The notes: generated by a model from the letters alone, not told the origin. A DNA stretch of 64,000 bases from Pseudomonas tohonis (GCF_012767755.2 NZ_AP023189.1:1302001-1366000), one strand, 5' to 3'; shown: positions 24,609 to 33,985, counted from the first letter of the stretch. Numbers and translations: made by a program.

Positions 24609-26321
24609 ATGTCTGATGCGAATGTAAGGCCTGCAGTCGCCTTCCTGCTGCTACTGCTTGCGGTTTCTTTTAGCAACCCAATGCACCTTTACCCCCTTCC
24701 TAATTACATAGAGGAGCTCACGAGTTCCTTCGCCGTGACGGGGGCTGCAGTCGCCACGCTCTGGCGGGCTCGATCGTTAAGGCTTTCGGTAGGTTCGTTT
24801 ATCTGGCTGGGGCTTGGTGTTCTTTTCCTGTTCTCCGTGTTCTTTCACCCCGTTTCCTTTCAGGCGGGCAAGGCCGCTTATCTTGTCTACTGGCTTATGG
24901 GGTGGATGGCGATCCTGGTCGGCGAGCAGGTTGATTGGGAGGGTGGTGACGTTGTTGACTTGATTGCCCGGATATTATTTTGGTGCGCATTGGTAGGAGT
25001 GGTTGTGGGCTGGGCCCGCCATCTCGACCTTCTAGGGGCGTGGGCGGCTTTCATACCCCATGTGGTATCGAGTCGGATGGTCGGGCTGATAGGTCACGCC
25101 AACTACTTCGCTTATCTCTGTCTCCTTGGCTTTTTCTGTGGTGCTTGGTGTTGGCATCGTAGAAAGGTCGCAACCCCTTGGTTTGTGATCGTTGGGTTGC
25201 TGATGCTCTCGGGGCTTGTTCTTTCCGGTGCGCGCTCTGCTCTGGTGGCTTGGTTGGCCTTGGTCGTAGTGTTGTGGCTGCGTGATCGGCAAGCCAGTCG
25301 CTATCGTTTTGCCTTGTCAGTAGGGTTGGTTATAGCGCTGTGCATAGCGCCTTTCGGTGGCAGTATTGCGGCCTGGCTGTCGCAATTCGGATCGCCGGCT
25401 CTGGAAGATGGTCGCTTGTCCGTCATTGGATCGAGAGGGCTTGACAGTTCTGGGCGCATACTGGAGTGGAAAGTTGCCCTTGCCGTTCTGGCCGATCATC
25501 CCTGGTTTGGTGTCGGCATAGGCAATTATGCAGCTGAGGCCTATTCAGAGCATATTCGTCAAGGAATTGCCTCGCCTCAGGGGCTTTTTGTTCACTCACA
25601 CAACTCAATCCTTCAGCTTGCGACAGAGCTGGGTGTTATGGGGTTGCTGTGGTGTGTGCTTGTTGTCGCTGCATTGTGTTTCTCTGGCTGGAAGGCGCTT
25701 CAGTCCGAGAGTAAACAGTTGCCGGTATCCATATTGGCCGTCTTTTGTATCTACAGCCTCTTCGAGTTCCCTCTTTGGACTATGCATTTTTTGGTGCTGA
25801 ACCTGCTTTTGGTGGGATGCCTCTCAAGGCCTGTCGTTGTATTGCCGTTGAAGCTGGGGAAAATTTTCGCATCTGTCATCGGGGCAGCTTTGCTGATGGT
25901 GATGGTCATCTACATTCCGCTGGTTGAGCGTTTTTACTGGTCCTTTAAACAGTACATAGTCAGAGCGCCTGTCGATGCCAATGAATACACCTTCATGAAT
26001 GCCATGATTCGTGACCCCTTGATGGAGCCGGCGGGCTATTTGATCTACTTCGCCAACTTCCAGTTGTCACCAAAGACGCTGCAACAGGAGCGGGATGTTC
26101 TTGAGCGTTTCCAGCGCTTCCTGCCTTACGCACCGTTGATGGCTCGCTTGGCGTGTGTTCAGGTCGCCATGGGTGATGTCGAGGAAGGGCAGAAGACTGC
26201 TCAGGATGCTCGCTTGTATTACGGCGCGCTTGCTGAGCAACAGCTGTTAGCAGCGAAAGCAGATGCTGAGCGGGTATTTCCTGAAATCGATTTTTCTGTT
26301 CTTTCCGTGCCGAGAGGCTGA
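24609..26321 (+). CDS. O-antigen ligase/PglL-like pilin glycosyltransferase
   Basis: This 570-residue membrane protein has about 11-12 hydrophobic segments, then a soluble C-terminal region. Wzy/WaaL features are present: SGARSALVAWLALVVVLWL and HSHNSILQLATELGVMGLLW, whose His is essential in PglL-type oligosaccharyltransferases. The C-terminal 130 residues resemble the Wzy_C_2 extension of that group. It lies beside pilA, pointing away from it, so it probably transfers a lipid-linked glycan to internal Ser/Thr of pilin. Start is ATG 24609; an in-frame GTG at 24600 is possible. Its AT-rich codons suggest transfer. Confidence 0.75.
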   Translation: MSDANVRPAVAFLLLLLAVSFSNPMHLYPLPNYIEELTSSFAVTGAAVATLWRARSLRLSVGSFIWLGLGVLFLFSVFFHPVSFQAGKAAYLVYWLMGWMAILVGEQVDWEGGDVVDLIARILFWCALVGVVVGWARHLDLLGAWAAFIPHVVSSRMVGLIGHANYFAYLCLLGFFCGAWCWHRRKVATPWFVIVGLLMLSGLVLSGARSALVAWLALVVVLWLRDRQASRYRFALSVGLVIALCIAPFGGSIAAWLSQFGSPALEDGRLSVIGSRGLDSSGRILEWKVALAVLADHPWFGVGIGNYAAEAYSEHIRQGIASPQGLFVHSHNSILQLATELGVMGLLWCVLVVAALCFSGWKALQSESKQLPVSILAVFCIYSLFEFPLWTMHFLVLNLLLVGCLSRPVVVLPLKLGKIFASVIGAALLMVMVIYIPLVERFYWSFKQYIVRAPVDANEYTFMNAMIRDPLMEPAGYLIYFANFQLSPKTLQQERDVLERFQRFLPYAPLMARLACVQVAMGDVEEGQKTAQDARLYYGALAEQQLLAAKADAERVFPEIDFSVLSVPRG

Positions 26322-26350
26322 TTGCCTGCCCCGCGTCTCAATGCTAAATT
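26322..26350 (+). promoter_or_regulatory. Promoter of tRNA-Thr
   Basis: TTGCCT (26322-26327) and TAAATT (26345-26350) are 17 bp apart and end 10 bp before the tRNA. Confidence 0.55.
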
Positions 26351-26360
26351 CCGCCCCGCC

Positions 26361-26436
26361 GCCGGTGTAGCTCAGTAGGTAGAGCAGCGCACTCGTAACG
26401 CGAAGGTCGCAGGTTCGATTCCTGTCTCCGGCACCA
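26361..26436 (+). tRNA. tRNA-Thr(CGT)
   Basis: The 76-nt sequence folds as a cloverleaf with encoded CCA, the TTCGATT T-loop and anticodon CGT at positions 34-36. It is very close to E. coli thrW. Two pairs are imperfect: T6 opposite T67 in the acceptor stem and A31 opposite C39 at the base of the anticodon loop. In P. aeruginosa a tRNA-Thr bounds the variable pilin cassette, and this one lies in the same place. Confidence 0.93.
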
Positions 26437-26444
26437 GCTCAGAC

Positions 26445-26472
26445 AAAAAGCCCCGCTTAGGCGGGGCTTTTT
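26445..26472. terminator. Bidirectional terminator between tRNA-Thr and nadC
   Basis: AAAAAGCCCCGC and GCGGGGCTTTTT pair perfectly around TTAG. The A- and T-runs on both sides allow termination of the tRNA and of the convergent nadC transcript. Confidence 0.92.
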
Positions 26473-26497
26473 GTTGGACGCTATATAAAGAAAAAGG

Positions 26498-27346
26498 TCA
26501 GATGCTCAGGCGCATCGACAGGTCGACGGCCCTGACATCCTTGGTCAGGGTGCCGATGGAGATGTAGTCGACCCCTGTCTCGGCAATGGTGCGCAGGGTG
26601 GTGTCGTTGATGCCGCCGGAGGCTTCGAGCTTGGCGCGGCCGGCGGTGAGGGTGACGGCGGTGCGCATGTCGTCGAGGCTGAGTTCGTCGAGCATGACGA
26701 TGTCGGCGCCGGCGGCCAGGGCCTGGTTCAGTTCGTCGAGGCTTTCCACTTCGATCTCTACCGGTTTGCCGGGGGCGATGCGGTGGGCGGCGGTGATGGC
26801 TTCGGTGATGCCGCCGCAGGCGGCGATATGGTTTTCCTTGATGAGGAAGGCGTCGTACAGGCCGATGCGGTGGTTGTGGCCACCGCCGCAGGTGACGGCG
26901 TACTTCTGCGCCAGGCGCAGGCCGGGGAGGGTCTTGCGGGTGTCCAGCAGCTTCACCTGGGTGCCCTGTACCAGTTCCACGTAGTGGGCGACGCGGGTGG
27001 CGACGCCGGAGAGGCACTGGAGGAAGTTCAGCGCGCTGCGCTCGCCGCTGAGCAGGGCGCGGGCGGGGCCTTCGAGGTGGAACAGCGGCTGGTTCGGCTG
27101 CACCTTGTCGCCATCGGCCACCTGCCAGTGCACGGCCACCCGTGGGTCGATCTGACGGAACACCGCATCGACCCACGCGGTCCCAGCAATGACCGCCGCT
27201 TCGCGGGTGATGATGGTGGCGTGGGCCAGGCGCTCCTCGGGGATCAGTTGGGCGGTGATGTCGCCGCTGCCGACGTCCTCGGTCAGGGCGCGGCGCACGT
27301 TGGCTTCGATTTCCGCGTTCAGGTCGGCGAGTTTGAGGTTGGGCAT
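26498..27346 (-). CDS. nadC: Nicotinate-nucleotide pyrophosphorylase (carboxylating)
   Basis: This 282-residue QPRTase turns quinolinate and PRPP into nicotinate mononucleotide, CO2 and PPi in de novo NAD synthesis. Family motifs include [25 protein letters not shown] with the substrate-binding Arg/Lys, [20 protein letters not shown], and [15 protein letters not shown] 27346 is the usual start. A TATAAT -10 on the minus strand is at 27373-27378, so the leader is short. Confidence 0.95.
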   Translation of the reverse strand: MPNLKLADLNAEIEANVRRALTEDVGSGDITAQLIPEERLAHATIITREAAVIAGTAWVDAVFRQIDPRVAVHWQVADGDKVQPNQPLFHLEGPARALLSGERSALNFLQCLSGVATRVAHYVELVQGTQVKLLDTRKTLPGLRLAQKYAVTCGGGHNHRIGLYDAFLIKENHIAACGGITEAITAAHRIAPGKPVEIEVESLDELNQALAAGADIVMLDELSLDDMRTAVTLTAGRAKLEASGGINDTTLRTIAETGVDYISIGTLTKDVRAVDLSMRLSI

Positions 27347-27372
27347 GGGATGCTCCGCTGCAGAATGGCGCG

Positions 27373-27378
27373 ATTATA
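27373..27378 (-). promoter_or_regulatory. -10 element of nadC
   Basis: TATAAT on the minus strand, 27 bp before the nadC ATG. The rest of the 27347-27667 gap shows only an AT-rich stretch and the leader hairpin of the next gene. Confidence 0.55.
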
Positions 27379-27618
27379 GAGGCAGGCGACCGCTGGTACA
27401 GCGTTGGTGGCAACTGTCTTGGGCTTTCTGCTAGATATTCAGGGGATGGGTAGGTCTGACAGAGGCCGGCCTACAAAGGGCAGGGACATCTGTGACGTAT
27501 TTCATGTCTGGAGGAAATCTCCCCTTGGTTGCGACGTGAGTATCCCTATAATGATTCTGACTTTCTCTATTTGACGCCAGAAGCTTGACGTTAGGGATAA
27601 CTCCCCGTTTATAGCTGT

Positions 27619-27655
27619 GCAACCAGCGAAGCCCCCTAGTTCGGGCGCTGGTTGC
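27619..27655 (+). promoter_or_regulatory. Leader stem-loop just before the DUF1631 ribosome site
   Basis: GCAACCAGCG (27619-27628) and CGCTGGTTGC (27646-27655) are exact inverted repeats with an 18-nt region between arms. The right arm abuts the GGGAG ribosome site (27656-27660), so folding could affect translation start. Confidence 0.45.
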
Positions 27656-27667
27656 GGGAGATTCGCT

Positions 27668-30007
27668 ATGCAGACCGACGCGAACGTGGTGCCCCTGAAC
27701 AAGGGCGCCTCCGAGCTATCGCCAACTTCGCCGGTAGGAAGGCTGCCCGTGGCACTTATCCAGGTGCGCGACAAGGCTGCACAACAGCTGAAGCAAGCGC
27801 TGCAGGCGCTGTTCGACAACGCGGACGACACCCTCTTCCAGATGGCCGACCGTGCGACCAGCAACGCCGAGCAGAACGCCTTCTTCGAGGCGATGCGCGA
27901 CTTGCGCCTGAAGCGCAAGAGCATCGAGCGCGGCTTCCTGCAGAAAGTGTTCGAGACCTTCTCCAACCTCAACCAGTACGAGATCGGCAAGCCGCCGGTA
28001 CTGGATGCGGTGTCTTTCGAAAGCCTGAGCCTGGTGCAGAACGACGAGCTGGAAGAGTCCGTCGCCCTCGACGCCATGGTCGCCAAGGTAATGAGCCGTG
28101 ACGGCATCGCCCTTGGCCACCTGACCACCCGCCTCAACACCCTGGTCACCAAGAAGATCGAGGACAAGAGCAACCCGCTCGGCCCGCGCGCACTGTGCGA
28201 AGCCTTCCTCGATGCCTGCCGCAGCCTGGGTGTGGAGATCAAGGTCAAGCTGATCATCTTCAAGCTGTTCGAGAAGTACGTCCTAAGCGACCTCGACCAG
28301 CTCTACGCCGAATCCAACCAGGCGCTGATCACCGCCGGGGTGCTTCCCGAGCTCAAGTCCGCGCCGCCGGTCCGTCGTCCCCAGGGGCGCACCCCGGGTG
28401 CCGCCCGCTCCGCCCAGGCCGCCGAAGGTGGCCAGGTTGCCGGTGAAGGCGCCTATATGGACGAAGGCGTGCAGGAAGTCTTCGGTGCCCTCCAGGAGCT
28501 GCTGTCCCAGGTCCGCGGTTCCGGCACTGGCGCCGGGATCGGCATGGGCCGTCGCGAGGTACCGGCCGATGCGGTGCCCATCACCAGCAACGACCTGATG
28601 CGCCTGCTCTCGCACCTGCAGCAACACCTGCCTGCGCAGAACGCAAGTGATGTCGACCTGCGCTTCCAGCTCGACAACCTGCTCACCCGCGCCAGCGCCA
28701 AGAGTGGCAAGTCCCGTGTCGTGGGCCAGGTGGACGACGACGTCATCAACCTGGTGTCGATGCTCTTCGAGTTCATCCTCGATGACCGCTCCCTGCCGGA
28801 CTCGCTCAAGGCCCTGATCGGCCGCCTGCAGATTCCGATGCTCAAGGTCGCGGTGCTGGACAAGACCTTCTTCAGCCGCGGCAGCCACCCGGCGCGCCGG
28901 CTGCTCAACGAGATCGCCTCGGCCGCCATGGGCTGGAGCGAGCAGGACGACGTCCAGCGCGATGCCCTGTACCAGCGCATCGAGCAGGTCGTGCTGCGCC
29001 TGCTGAACGATTTCGTCGACGACCCGACCATCTTCTCCGACCTGCTTTCCGATTTTCTCGCCTACACCGGTGACGAACGCCGTCGCAGCGATCTGCTGGA
29101 ACAGCGCACCCGTGATGCCGAGGAAGGTCGCGCCAAGGCCGAGCTGGCACGCCAGCAGGTCGAGCAGGCCCTGAACGAGCGCCTCCTGGGCCGCACCCTG
29201 CCCGAAGTGGTGGTGCGCCTGCTGCAGGAAGCCTGGAGCAAGGTCATGCTGCTGACCTGCCTCAAGCACGGCGTCGGCTCCGAGGAATGGCAGGCCACCC
29301 TGTCGACCATGGACGACCTGATCTGGAGCGTGGAGTCCCACGAAGCGCCCGAGGCGCGCATGCGCTTGCTGGAGCTGGTCCCCGGCCTGCTCAAGGCGCT
29401 GCGCGAGGGGCTGACCAGCGCCGCCTTCGACCCGTTCTCCACCAGCGAATTCTTCAGCCAGCTGGAAACCCTGCACGTGCAGGCCTTCCAGCGCTTCAAG
29501 CGCGTCGAGCCCGAGCCGGTACCGGCTCCGGTGGTGGGCGCCGAGGAAGGCCAGGAGCCGGGCGCCATCGCGGAAATCGAGATGCCCCTGCTCGACCTGC
29601 CCGCCGACCTGGAGGTGGGCATGCCCGCCGAAGCGCCGGCGATGGTCGAGGTGGTGGAGGAGATCGTCCTGCTCGCGCCGGGCGAGACCCGTGCGCCCGA
29701 GCCCGAAGCCGCCCTGCCGGACGACGACGAAGCCCTGGCCCAGGTCGACAACCTGCGTGTCGGCAGCTGGGTCGAGTTCCAGGAAGACGAGGAGCACAAG
29801 GTGCGCTGCAAGCTGGCGGCCATCATCAAGCCCACCGGCAAGTACATCTTCGTCAACCGCACCGGCATGAAGGTGCTTGAGAAGACCCGCATGGGGCTGG
29901 CCGTCGAGTTCCGCCGCCAGGCCATCCGCCTGCTGGACGACGCCCTGCTGTTCGACCGTGCGCTGGAGTCGGTCATCGGCAACCTGCGTCGACTCAAGGG
30001 CGCCTGA
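27668..30007 (+). CDS. DUF1631 family protein
   Basis: This 779-residue protein is of the DUF1631 family (PA4523-like). It is mostly alpha-helical and hydrophilic, with no signal peptide. An acidic, Pro/Glu-rich linker at about residues 620-690 separates the main part from a C-terminal domain of about 85 residues (LRVGSWVEFQEDEEHKVRCK ... KYIFVNRTGMKVLEK), which has the beta-strand rhythm of a PilZ-like barrel but lacks the RxxxR c-di-GMP motif. Start ATG 27668 follows GGGAG. Function is not known. Confidence 0.8.
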   Translation: MQTDANVVPLNKGASELSPTSPVGRLPVALIQVRDKAAQQLKQALQALFDNADDTLFQMADRATSNAEQNAFFEAMRDLRLKRKSIERGFLQKVFETFSNLNQYEIGKPPVLDAVSFESLSLVQNDELEESVALDAMVAKVMSRDGIALGHLTTRLNTLVTKKIEDKSNPLGPRALCEAFLDACRSLGVEIKVKLIIFKLFEKYVLSDLDQLYAESNQALITAGVLPELKSAPPVRRPQGRTPGAARSAQAAEGGQVAGEGAYMDEGVQEVFGALQELLSQVRGSGTGAGIGMGRREVPADAVPITSNDLMRLLSHLQQHLPAQNASDVDLRFQLDNLLTRASAKSGKSRVVGQVDDDVINLVSMLFEFILDDRSLPDSLKALIGRLQIPMLKVAVLDKTFFSRGSHPARRLLNEIASAAMGWSEQDDVQRDALYQRIEQVVLRLLNDFVDDPTIFSDLLSDFLAYTGDERRRSDLLEQRTRDAEEGRAKAELARQQVEQALNERLLGRTLPEVVVRLLQEAWSKVMLLTCLKHGVGSEEWQATLSTMDDLIWSVESHEAPEARMRLLELVPGLLKALREGLTSAAFDPFSTSEFFSQLETLHVQAFQRFKRVEPEPVPAPVVGAEEGQEPGAIAEIEMPLLDLPADLEVGMPAEAPAMVEVVEEIVLLAPGETRAPEPEAALPDDDEALAQVDNLRVGSWVEFQEDEEHKVRCKLAAIIKPTGKYIFVNRTGMKVLEKTRMGLAVEFRRQAIRLLDDALLFDRALESVIGNLRRLKGA

Positions 30008-30023
30008 GCCCTCGCTCCACCCA

Positions 30024-30053
30024 CGATGCCCGGCTTGCCGGGCGTCGTCGTTT
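30024..30053 (+). terminator. Terminator after the DUF1631 gene
   Basis: CGATGCCCGG and CCGGGCGTCG pair (one G-T) around CTTG, followed by TCGTTT. Confidence 0.6.
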
Positions 30054-30112
30054 CAGGGCCTTGGCCCTGGGCTTCGCCTGCTCTAGAGTGTCCGCCAACC
30101 AAGGAGCCCACC

Positions 30113-30676
30113 ATGCAGCCGGACCCCGCGACAGGTTGGTGCCAAGGCGCCCGCCACTGCCCCTCGCCGAACTTCAATGCCCGCCCGGAGGGGGAGATCT
30201 CCCTCTTGGTCATCCACAACATCAGCCTGCCGCCCGGCCAGTTCGGTACCGGCAAGGTCCAGCAGTTCTTCCAGAACCGGCTGGACGCCGCCGAGCATCC
30301 CTATTTCGCCGACATCGCCGCCATGCAGGTCTCGGCGCACTTCCTCATCGAGCGCGACGGCGCCGTCACGCAGTTCGTCTCCTGCCTGGAGCGTGCCTGG
30401 CACGCCGGCAAATCCGTCTTCGAGGGCCGTGAGAACTGCAACGACTTTTCCCTCGGCATCGAGCTGGAGGGCACTGACGACCAGCCCTATTCCGAGGCCC
30501 AGTACACCGTGCTCGGCCAGCTCGCGCGCGGCCTGCTGCGTGCCTATCCCGGCATCACCCCGGAACGTGTCCGGGGGCACAGCGACATCGCTCCCGGGCG
30601 CAAGACCGATCCCGGGCCCGCATTCGATTGGGCGCGCTTTCGCGCCAGCCTGCACGACAAGGAGGTAGACGCATGA
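30113..30676 (+). CDS. ampD: 1,6-anhydro-N-acetylmuramyl-L-alanine amidase
   Basis: This 187-residue cytoplasmic zinc amidase splits the peptide from anhydromuropeptides during cell-wall recycling. Loss of AmpD raises the AmpR inducer and derepresses AmpC beta-lactamase. The zinc ligands are visible: His in LLVIHNISLP, His in GHSDIAPGRKTDPG and the Asp of KTDPG. Start ATG 30113 follows AAGGAG. It overlaps ampE by 4 nt. Confidence 0.95.
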   Translation: MQPDPATGWCQGARHCPSPNFNARPEGEISLLVIHNISLPPGQFGTGKVQQFFQNRLDAAEHPYFADIAAMQVSAHFLIERDGAVTQFVSCLERAWHAGKSVFEGRENCNDFSLGIELEGTDDQPYSEAQYTVLGQLARGLLRAYPGITPERVRGHSDIAPGRKTDPGPAFDWARFRASLHDKEVDA

Positions 30677-31509
30677 GTTTCCTGGTTCTCCTGCTGGTGC
30701 TCTGGGTGGAGAAGTTCTCCAGCCTGCGCCAGCGCATCCAGCAGGACGGGCCCTGGCTGCGCCAGCTGGCCCGCCTTTCCGGCAACCCGCGCCTGGCCGG
30801 GCGCCCCTGGGCGATCCTCGGCCTGCTGGTGGTGCTGCCGTTGGTGGTCCTGGCCCTCTTGCTGATGGCCCTGCAACCGCTCGCCTACGGTTGGCTGGCT
30901 TTGCCCTTGCACCTGCTGGTGGTGATCTACGCCCTCGGGCGCGGCGACGTCCAGGCGGACCTCGGCTCCTTCCGCGATGCCTGGCGCCGGGGTGACGTTC
31001 AGGGCGCCTACCACGTCGCCGAGCGTGACCTGGGCCTCGAGGTGGAGGAGGGCGATGACCTGCTGCTGCGGGTCCAGGGGCATCTCGTCTGGCAGGCCTA
31101 CCAGAGCTTCTTCGCGGTGATCTTCTGGTACTTCCTGCTGGGCCCGGTCGCGGCCCTGGCCTATCGCCTGCTGGCCCTCGCCGCCGAGCACGCCGAGGAG
31201 CCCGCCCTGCGCGAGCGCGCCGCGCAGATGCGCCATGCCTTCGATTGGGTGCCGGTGCGGGTGCTGGCCGCGAGCTTCTCGCTGGTGGGCAATTTCGTCG
31301 CGGTCAGCCGCGTGCTGCTGCATGAGTTGCTGAACTGGGACATCGCCGCCGAGCGCTTCGTGGTCATCGCCGGGCGCGCCGCCGGAGAGCTGCCGGACGA
31401 CACGGCCGGCGAGGCGGGCGTGGCCAGCCTGGATGCGCTCTGGCACCTGCTGGTCCGGGCCGCCGTGCTCTGGTACGCCGGCTTCGCCCTCTGGACCCTT
31501 CTGTTCTGA
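30673..31509 (+). CDS. ampE: AmpE, inner-membrane regulatory protein
   Basis: This 278-residue protein has four hydrophobic segments and the AmpE-type N-terminus (FLVLLLVLWVEKFSSLRQRIQQDGPW). A cytoplasmic loop with YHVAERDLGLEVEEGDDLL follows. It is coupled to ampD through ATGA and is known to be co-transcribed with it; it is thought to be a membrane sensor in beta-lactamase control, but its activity is unclear. The start was set at ATG 30673. Confidence 0.93.
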   Translation: MSFLVLLLVLWVEKFSSLRQRIQQDGPWLRQLARLSGNPRLAGRPWAILGLLVVLPLVVLALLLMALQPLAYGWLALPLHLLVVIYALGRGDVQADLGSFRDAWRRGDVQGAYHVAERDLGLEVEEGDDLLLRVQGHLVWQAYQSFFAVIFWYFLLGPVAALAYRLLALAAEHAEEPALRERAAQMRHAFDWVPVRVLAASFSLVGNFVAVSRVLLHELLNWDIAAERFVVIAGRAAGELPDDTAGEAGVASLDALWHLLVRAAVLWYAGFALWTLLF

Positions 31510-31515
31510 CGATGC

Positions 31516-31540
31516 GACCGGCGGCGCAATGCCGCCGGTC
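31516..31540 (+). terminator. GC hairpin after ampE
   Basis: GACCGGCGGC and GCCGCCGGTC form a perfect 10-bp stem with a GCAAT loop, 6 bp after the ampE stop. No T-tract follows, so it may only weaken read-through. Confidence 0.5.
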
Positions 31541-31581
31541 CGGCCCGCGCCAGCCGGGTCGCGCTCCGCGCTTTCTTAACC

Positions 31582-31608
31582 TTAAGTTACAGAATGTTCC
31601 GCCGATAT
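31582..31608 (+). promoter_or_regulatory. Sigma-28 (FliA) type promoter of the chemoreceptor gene
   Basis: TTAAGTTA, 11 bp, then GCCGATAT. This fits the flagellar sigma consensus TAAAGTTT-N11-GCCGATAA at 13 of 16 positions with exact spacing. The start would be near 31618, leaving a leader of about 175 nt. Confidence 0.65.
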
Positions 31609-31642
31609 CAGGTACACAGTTCCTGCACCGTGCCGGGTATTT

Positions 31643-31658
31643 CGTGACATGCATCACG
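31643..31658. promoter_or_regulatory. CRP/Vfr-like site
   Basis: CGTGA-CATGCA-TCACG keeps the GTGA-N6-TCAC core. A possible -10 (TTATCT, 31683-31688) lies about 32 bp downstream of the site centre, near class II activator spacing. Confidence 0.5.
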
Positions 31659-31792
31659 TTTATCGCTCGGCATCGGTAGTCCTTATCTGTCACCCACAGG
31701 TCGGACGATCTGGGACGGCCGCACTGCCAGATGCGATCCTTGGCCGCCCCCGAGGCGACCCATAAGAATAATTAGGAAACAGGAGACGTCTT

Positions 31793-33823
31793 GTGAAGAC
31801 CGTGTTGTATCCGGCCATCGCGCTGATGAATCGCCTCAGCTTCGGCATGAAATTCAGTCTGATCAGCGTGTTGTTCTTCCTGCCGATGCTGGTCACCAAC
31901 TTCTACCTGGTGCGCGAGTCCTACCAGGAATTCGTCAGCACCCGTTCCGAGCTGGAAAGCCTCGACCTGCTGGGCGCCAGCCAGGGCATCCGGCGCAACC
32001 TGGAAAACCTCAACGACCTGGTGCTGATCAATTCGCTGATCGGCCAGTCCGGGCAGGCCGGCGATCTCGATACGCGCATCGGCAAGCTGGAGAAGGACCT
32101 GGCCGACGCCCTCGAAAAACTCGCACCCGTCACCACCGATCCGGAACAGGTCGCCGAGTTCAACAACAAGCGCGAGGAGATGCTCAAGGGCCTGCAGGCG
32201 GCCGGGAAAGAGACGTCCCTGCAGAGCAAGAGCGCCATGATCGAGAAGCAGCTGGGCAATGCCCAGGTGTTCATCAAGCTTGTCGCCAGCCAGGCCGGCC
32301 TCAGCCAGGACAGCCAGCGCGACGTGCGCCAGGTGGCCGAGCTGGTCACCGGTGTCACCTCGACCGTCACCGCCGCCATCAGCAAGGGCCGCGCCATCGG
32401 TGCCTATTCCCTGGGCCAGGGCTTCCTCAATTCCGCCGCCAGCACCAAGCTGGACGACCTGCTGCTGGAGCTGGAGAAGATCGGCTCCGAGTACGGCCTG
32501 AAGATCCAAGACGCCCTCAACGGCAACCCACGCGCCCAGGCGGCCCTGGCCGACCTCGGCAACGCCAGCCGCGAGACCCTCAAGCAGAGCGCCACGCTGT
32601 TCGAGGACCAGGTGATCATGGCCGACACCCTCGACACCCCCTGGCCGCAGTTCTACGACCAGGTCACCGCGCAGATGGACAAGACCTACCAGCTCAATGA
32701 CGCCGCGCTCGGCTTCCTCAAGAGCGAGCTGGAAAAGCGCCTCGGCGAGAAGCGCGCCCAGACCGTGCTGCTGGTGGTCGCCCTGGTGGTGGTGTTCCTC
32801 GCCATCGTCTACCTCTACAGCGGTTTCTACGTCTCCACCCGCACCACCCTCAAGAGCCTCGGCCGGGTCATGGACCAGGTCGCCGCCGGCGACATGACGG
32901 TCAACTTCCGCGCCCAGAGCCGCGACGAGCTGGGCGAGCTGGGCCAGGTGTTCAACGGCACGGTGGCGAAGATCCACGACCTGATCGAGCTGGTCGGCCA
33001 GACCGTCGTCGAGGTCGAGCGCCAGGCGGGACGCGTGCAGGACGTCTCGGAGGAGAGCAACCAGGCCGTCGCCGGCCAGCGCAGCCAGATCGAGCAGGTG
33101 GCCACGGCGATGAACGAGATGTCCGCCACCGCCCAGGAGGTCGCCCGCAGCGCCGCCGCCGCGGTGAACAGCGCGCACAGCGTGAACGAGGAGACCGTCA
33201 GCGGCCGTGCCCTGGTGGAATCCCAGCTGGGCAGCATCGAGCGCCTGGCCCAGGAGATCGAGCAGTCGGTGAACGTGATCAACCAGCTCGCCTCCGACAG
33301 CGCCTCCATCAGCCGTGTGCTGGAGGTGATCAAGGGCATCGCCGAGCAGACCAACCTGCTGGCGCTCAACGCGGCCATCGAGGCCGCCCGCGCCGGTGAG
33401 CAGGGGCGCGGCTTCGCCGTGGTGGCCGACGAGGTCCGTACCCTGGCCAAGCGCACCCAGCAGTCCACCGAGGAGATCGAGCAGATGATCGCCAAGCTCC
33501 AGGGCGGCGTCGGCGCGGCGGTCAAGGCGATGAACACCAGCCACCAGATGGCCGATGGCACCGTCAACCAGTCCGGCCGCGTGCAGCAGGCGCTGGAGAA
33601 CATCCTGGGGGCGGTGGGCATGATCGTCGACCAGAACCAGCAGATCGCCGCCGCTGCCGAGCAGCAGACCGCCGTGGCCCACGACATCGACCAGAACATC
33701 GTCGAGATCAACAGCGCCGGCGAGCGCACCGCCCAGGGCGCCAGCCAGACCGAGCAGGCCAGCCGCCAGCTTTCCGAGCAGGTTGCGCAGCTCAAGCAAC
33801 TGATCGGCGCGTTCCGCGTCTGA
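31793..33823 (+). CDS. Methyl-accepting chemotaxis protein
   Basis: This 676-residue chemoreceptor (PA4520-like) starts at GTG 31793 behind AGGAGA. It has TM1 ([20 protein letters not shown], about residues 22-41), a large helical periplasmic domain of about 280 residues, TM2 ([19 protein letters not shown], about 323-341), a HAMP domain, and the signalling hairpin with [32 protein letters not shown]. It ends [10 protein letters not shown] with no CheR-docking pentapeptide. The ligand is unknown. Confidence 0.92.
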   Translation: MKTVLYPAIALMNRLSFGMKFSLISVLFFLPMLVTNFYLVRESYQEFVSTRSELESLDLLGASQGIRRNLENLNDLVLINSLIGQSGQAGDLDTRIGKLEKDLADALEKLAPVTTDPEQVAEFNNKREEMLKGLQAAGKETSLQSKSAMIEKQLGNAQVFIKLVASQAGLSQDSQRDVRQVAELVTGVTSTVTAAISKGRAIGAYSLGQGFLNSAASTKLDDLLLELEKIGSEYGLKIQDALNGNPRAQAALADLGNASRETLKQSATLFEDQVIMADTLDTPWPQFYDQVTAQMDKTYQLNDAALGFLKSELEKRLGEKRAQTVLLVVALVVVFLAIVYLYSGFYVSTRTTLKSLGRVMDQVAAGDMTVNFRAQSRDELGELGQVFNGTVAKIHDLIELVGQTVVEVERQAGRVQDVSEESNQAVAGQRSQIEQVATAMNEMSATAQEVARSAAAAVNSAHSVNEETVSGRALVESQLGSIERLAQEIEQSVNVINQLASDSASISRVLEVIKGIAEQTNLLALNAAIEAARAGEQGRGFAVVADEVRTLAKRTQQSTEEIEQMIAKLQGGVGAAVKAMNTSHQMADGTVNQSGRVQQALENILGAVGMIVDQNQQIAAAAEQQTAVAHDIDQNIVEINSAGERTAQGASQTEQASRQLSEQVAQLKQLIGAFRV

Positions 33824-33840
33824 TCCTTCTCTTCAGTGGG

Positions 33841-33858
33841 CCCCCGCGTTCGCGGGGG
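33841..33858 (+). terminator. Hairpin after the chemoreceptor gene
   Basis: CCCCCGCG and CGCGGGGG form a stem that may close as a UUCG tetraloop, 17 bp after the stop; no T-run. The following gap to 33985 has only a TCGCGAGTGAATTCGC-type dispersed element (33934-33949). Confidence 0.5.
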
Positions 33859-33985
33859 TGACGGGGCGGGTGGAGCTTCAGCGCACACCGTCAGCCCCAC
33901 GAACCCTGCTGTGGATAAGTCCGTGGCGTTCCTATCGCGAGTGAATTCGCCCCTGCACGGGCTGCGGCATACGGCCTCGCCGGCT

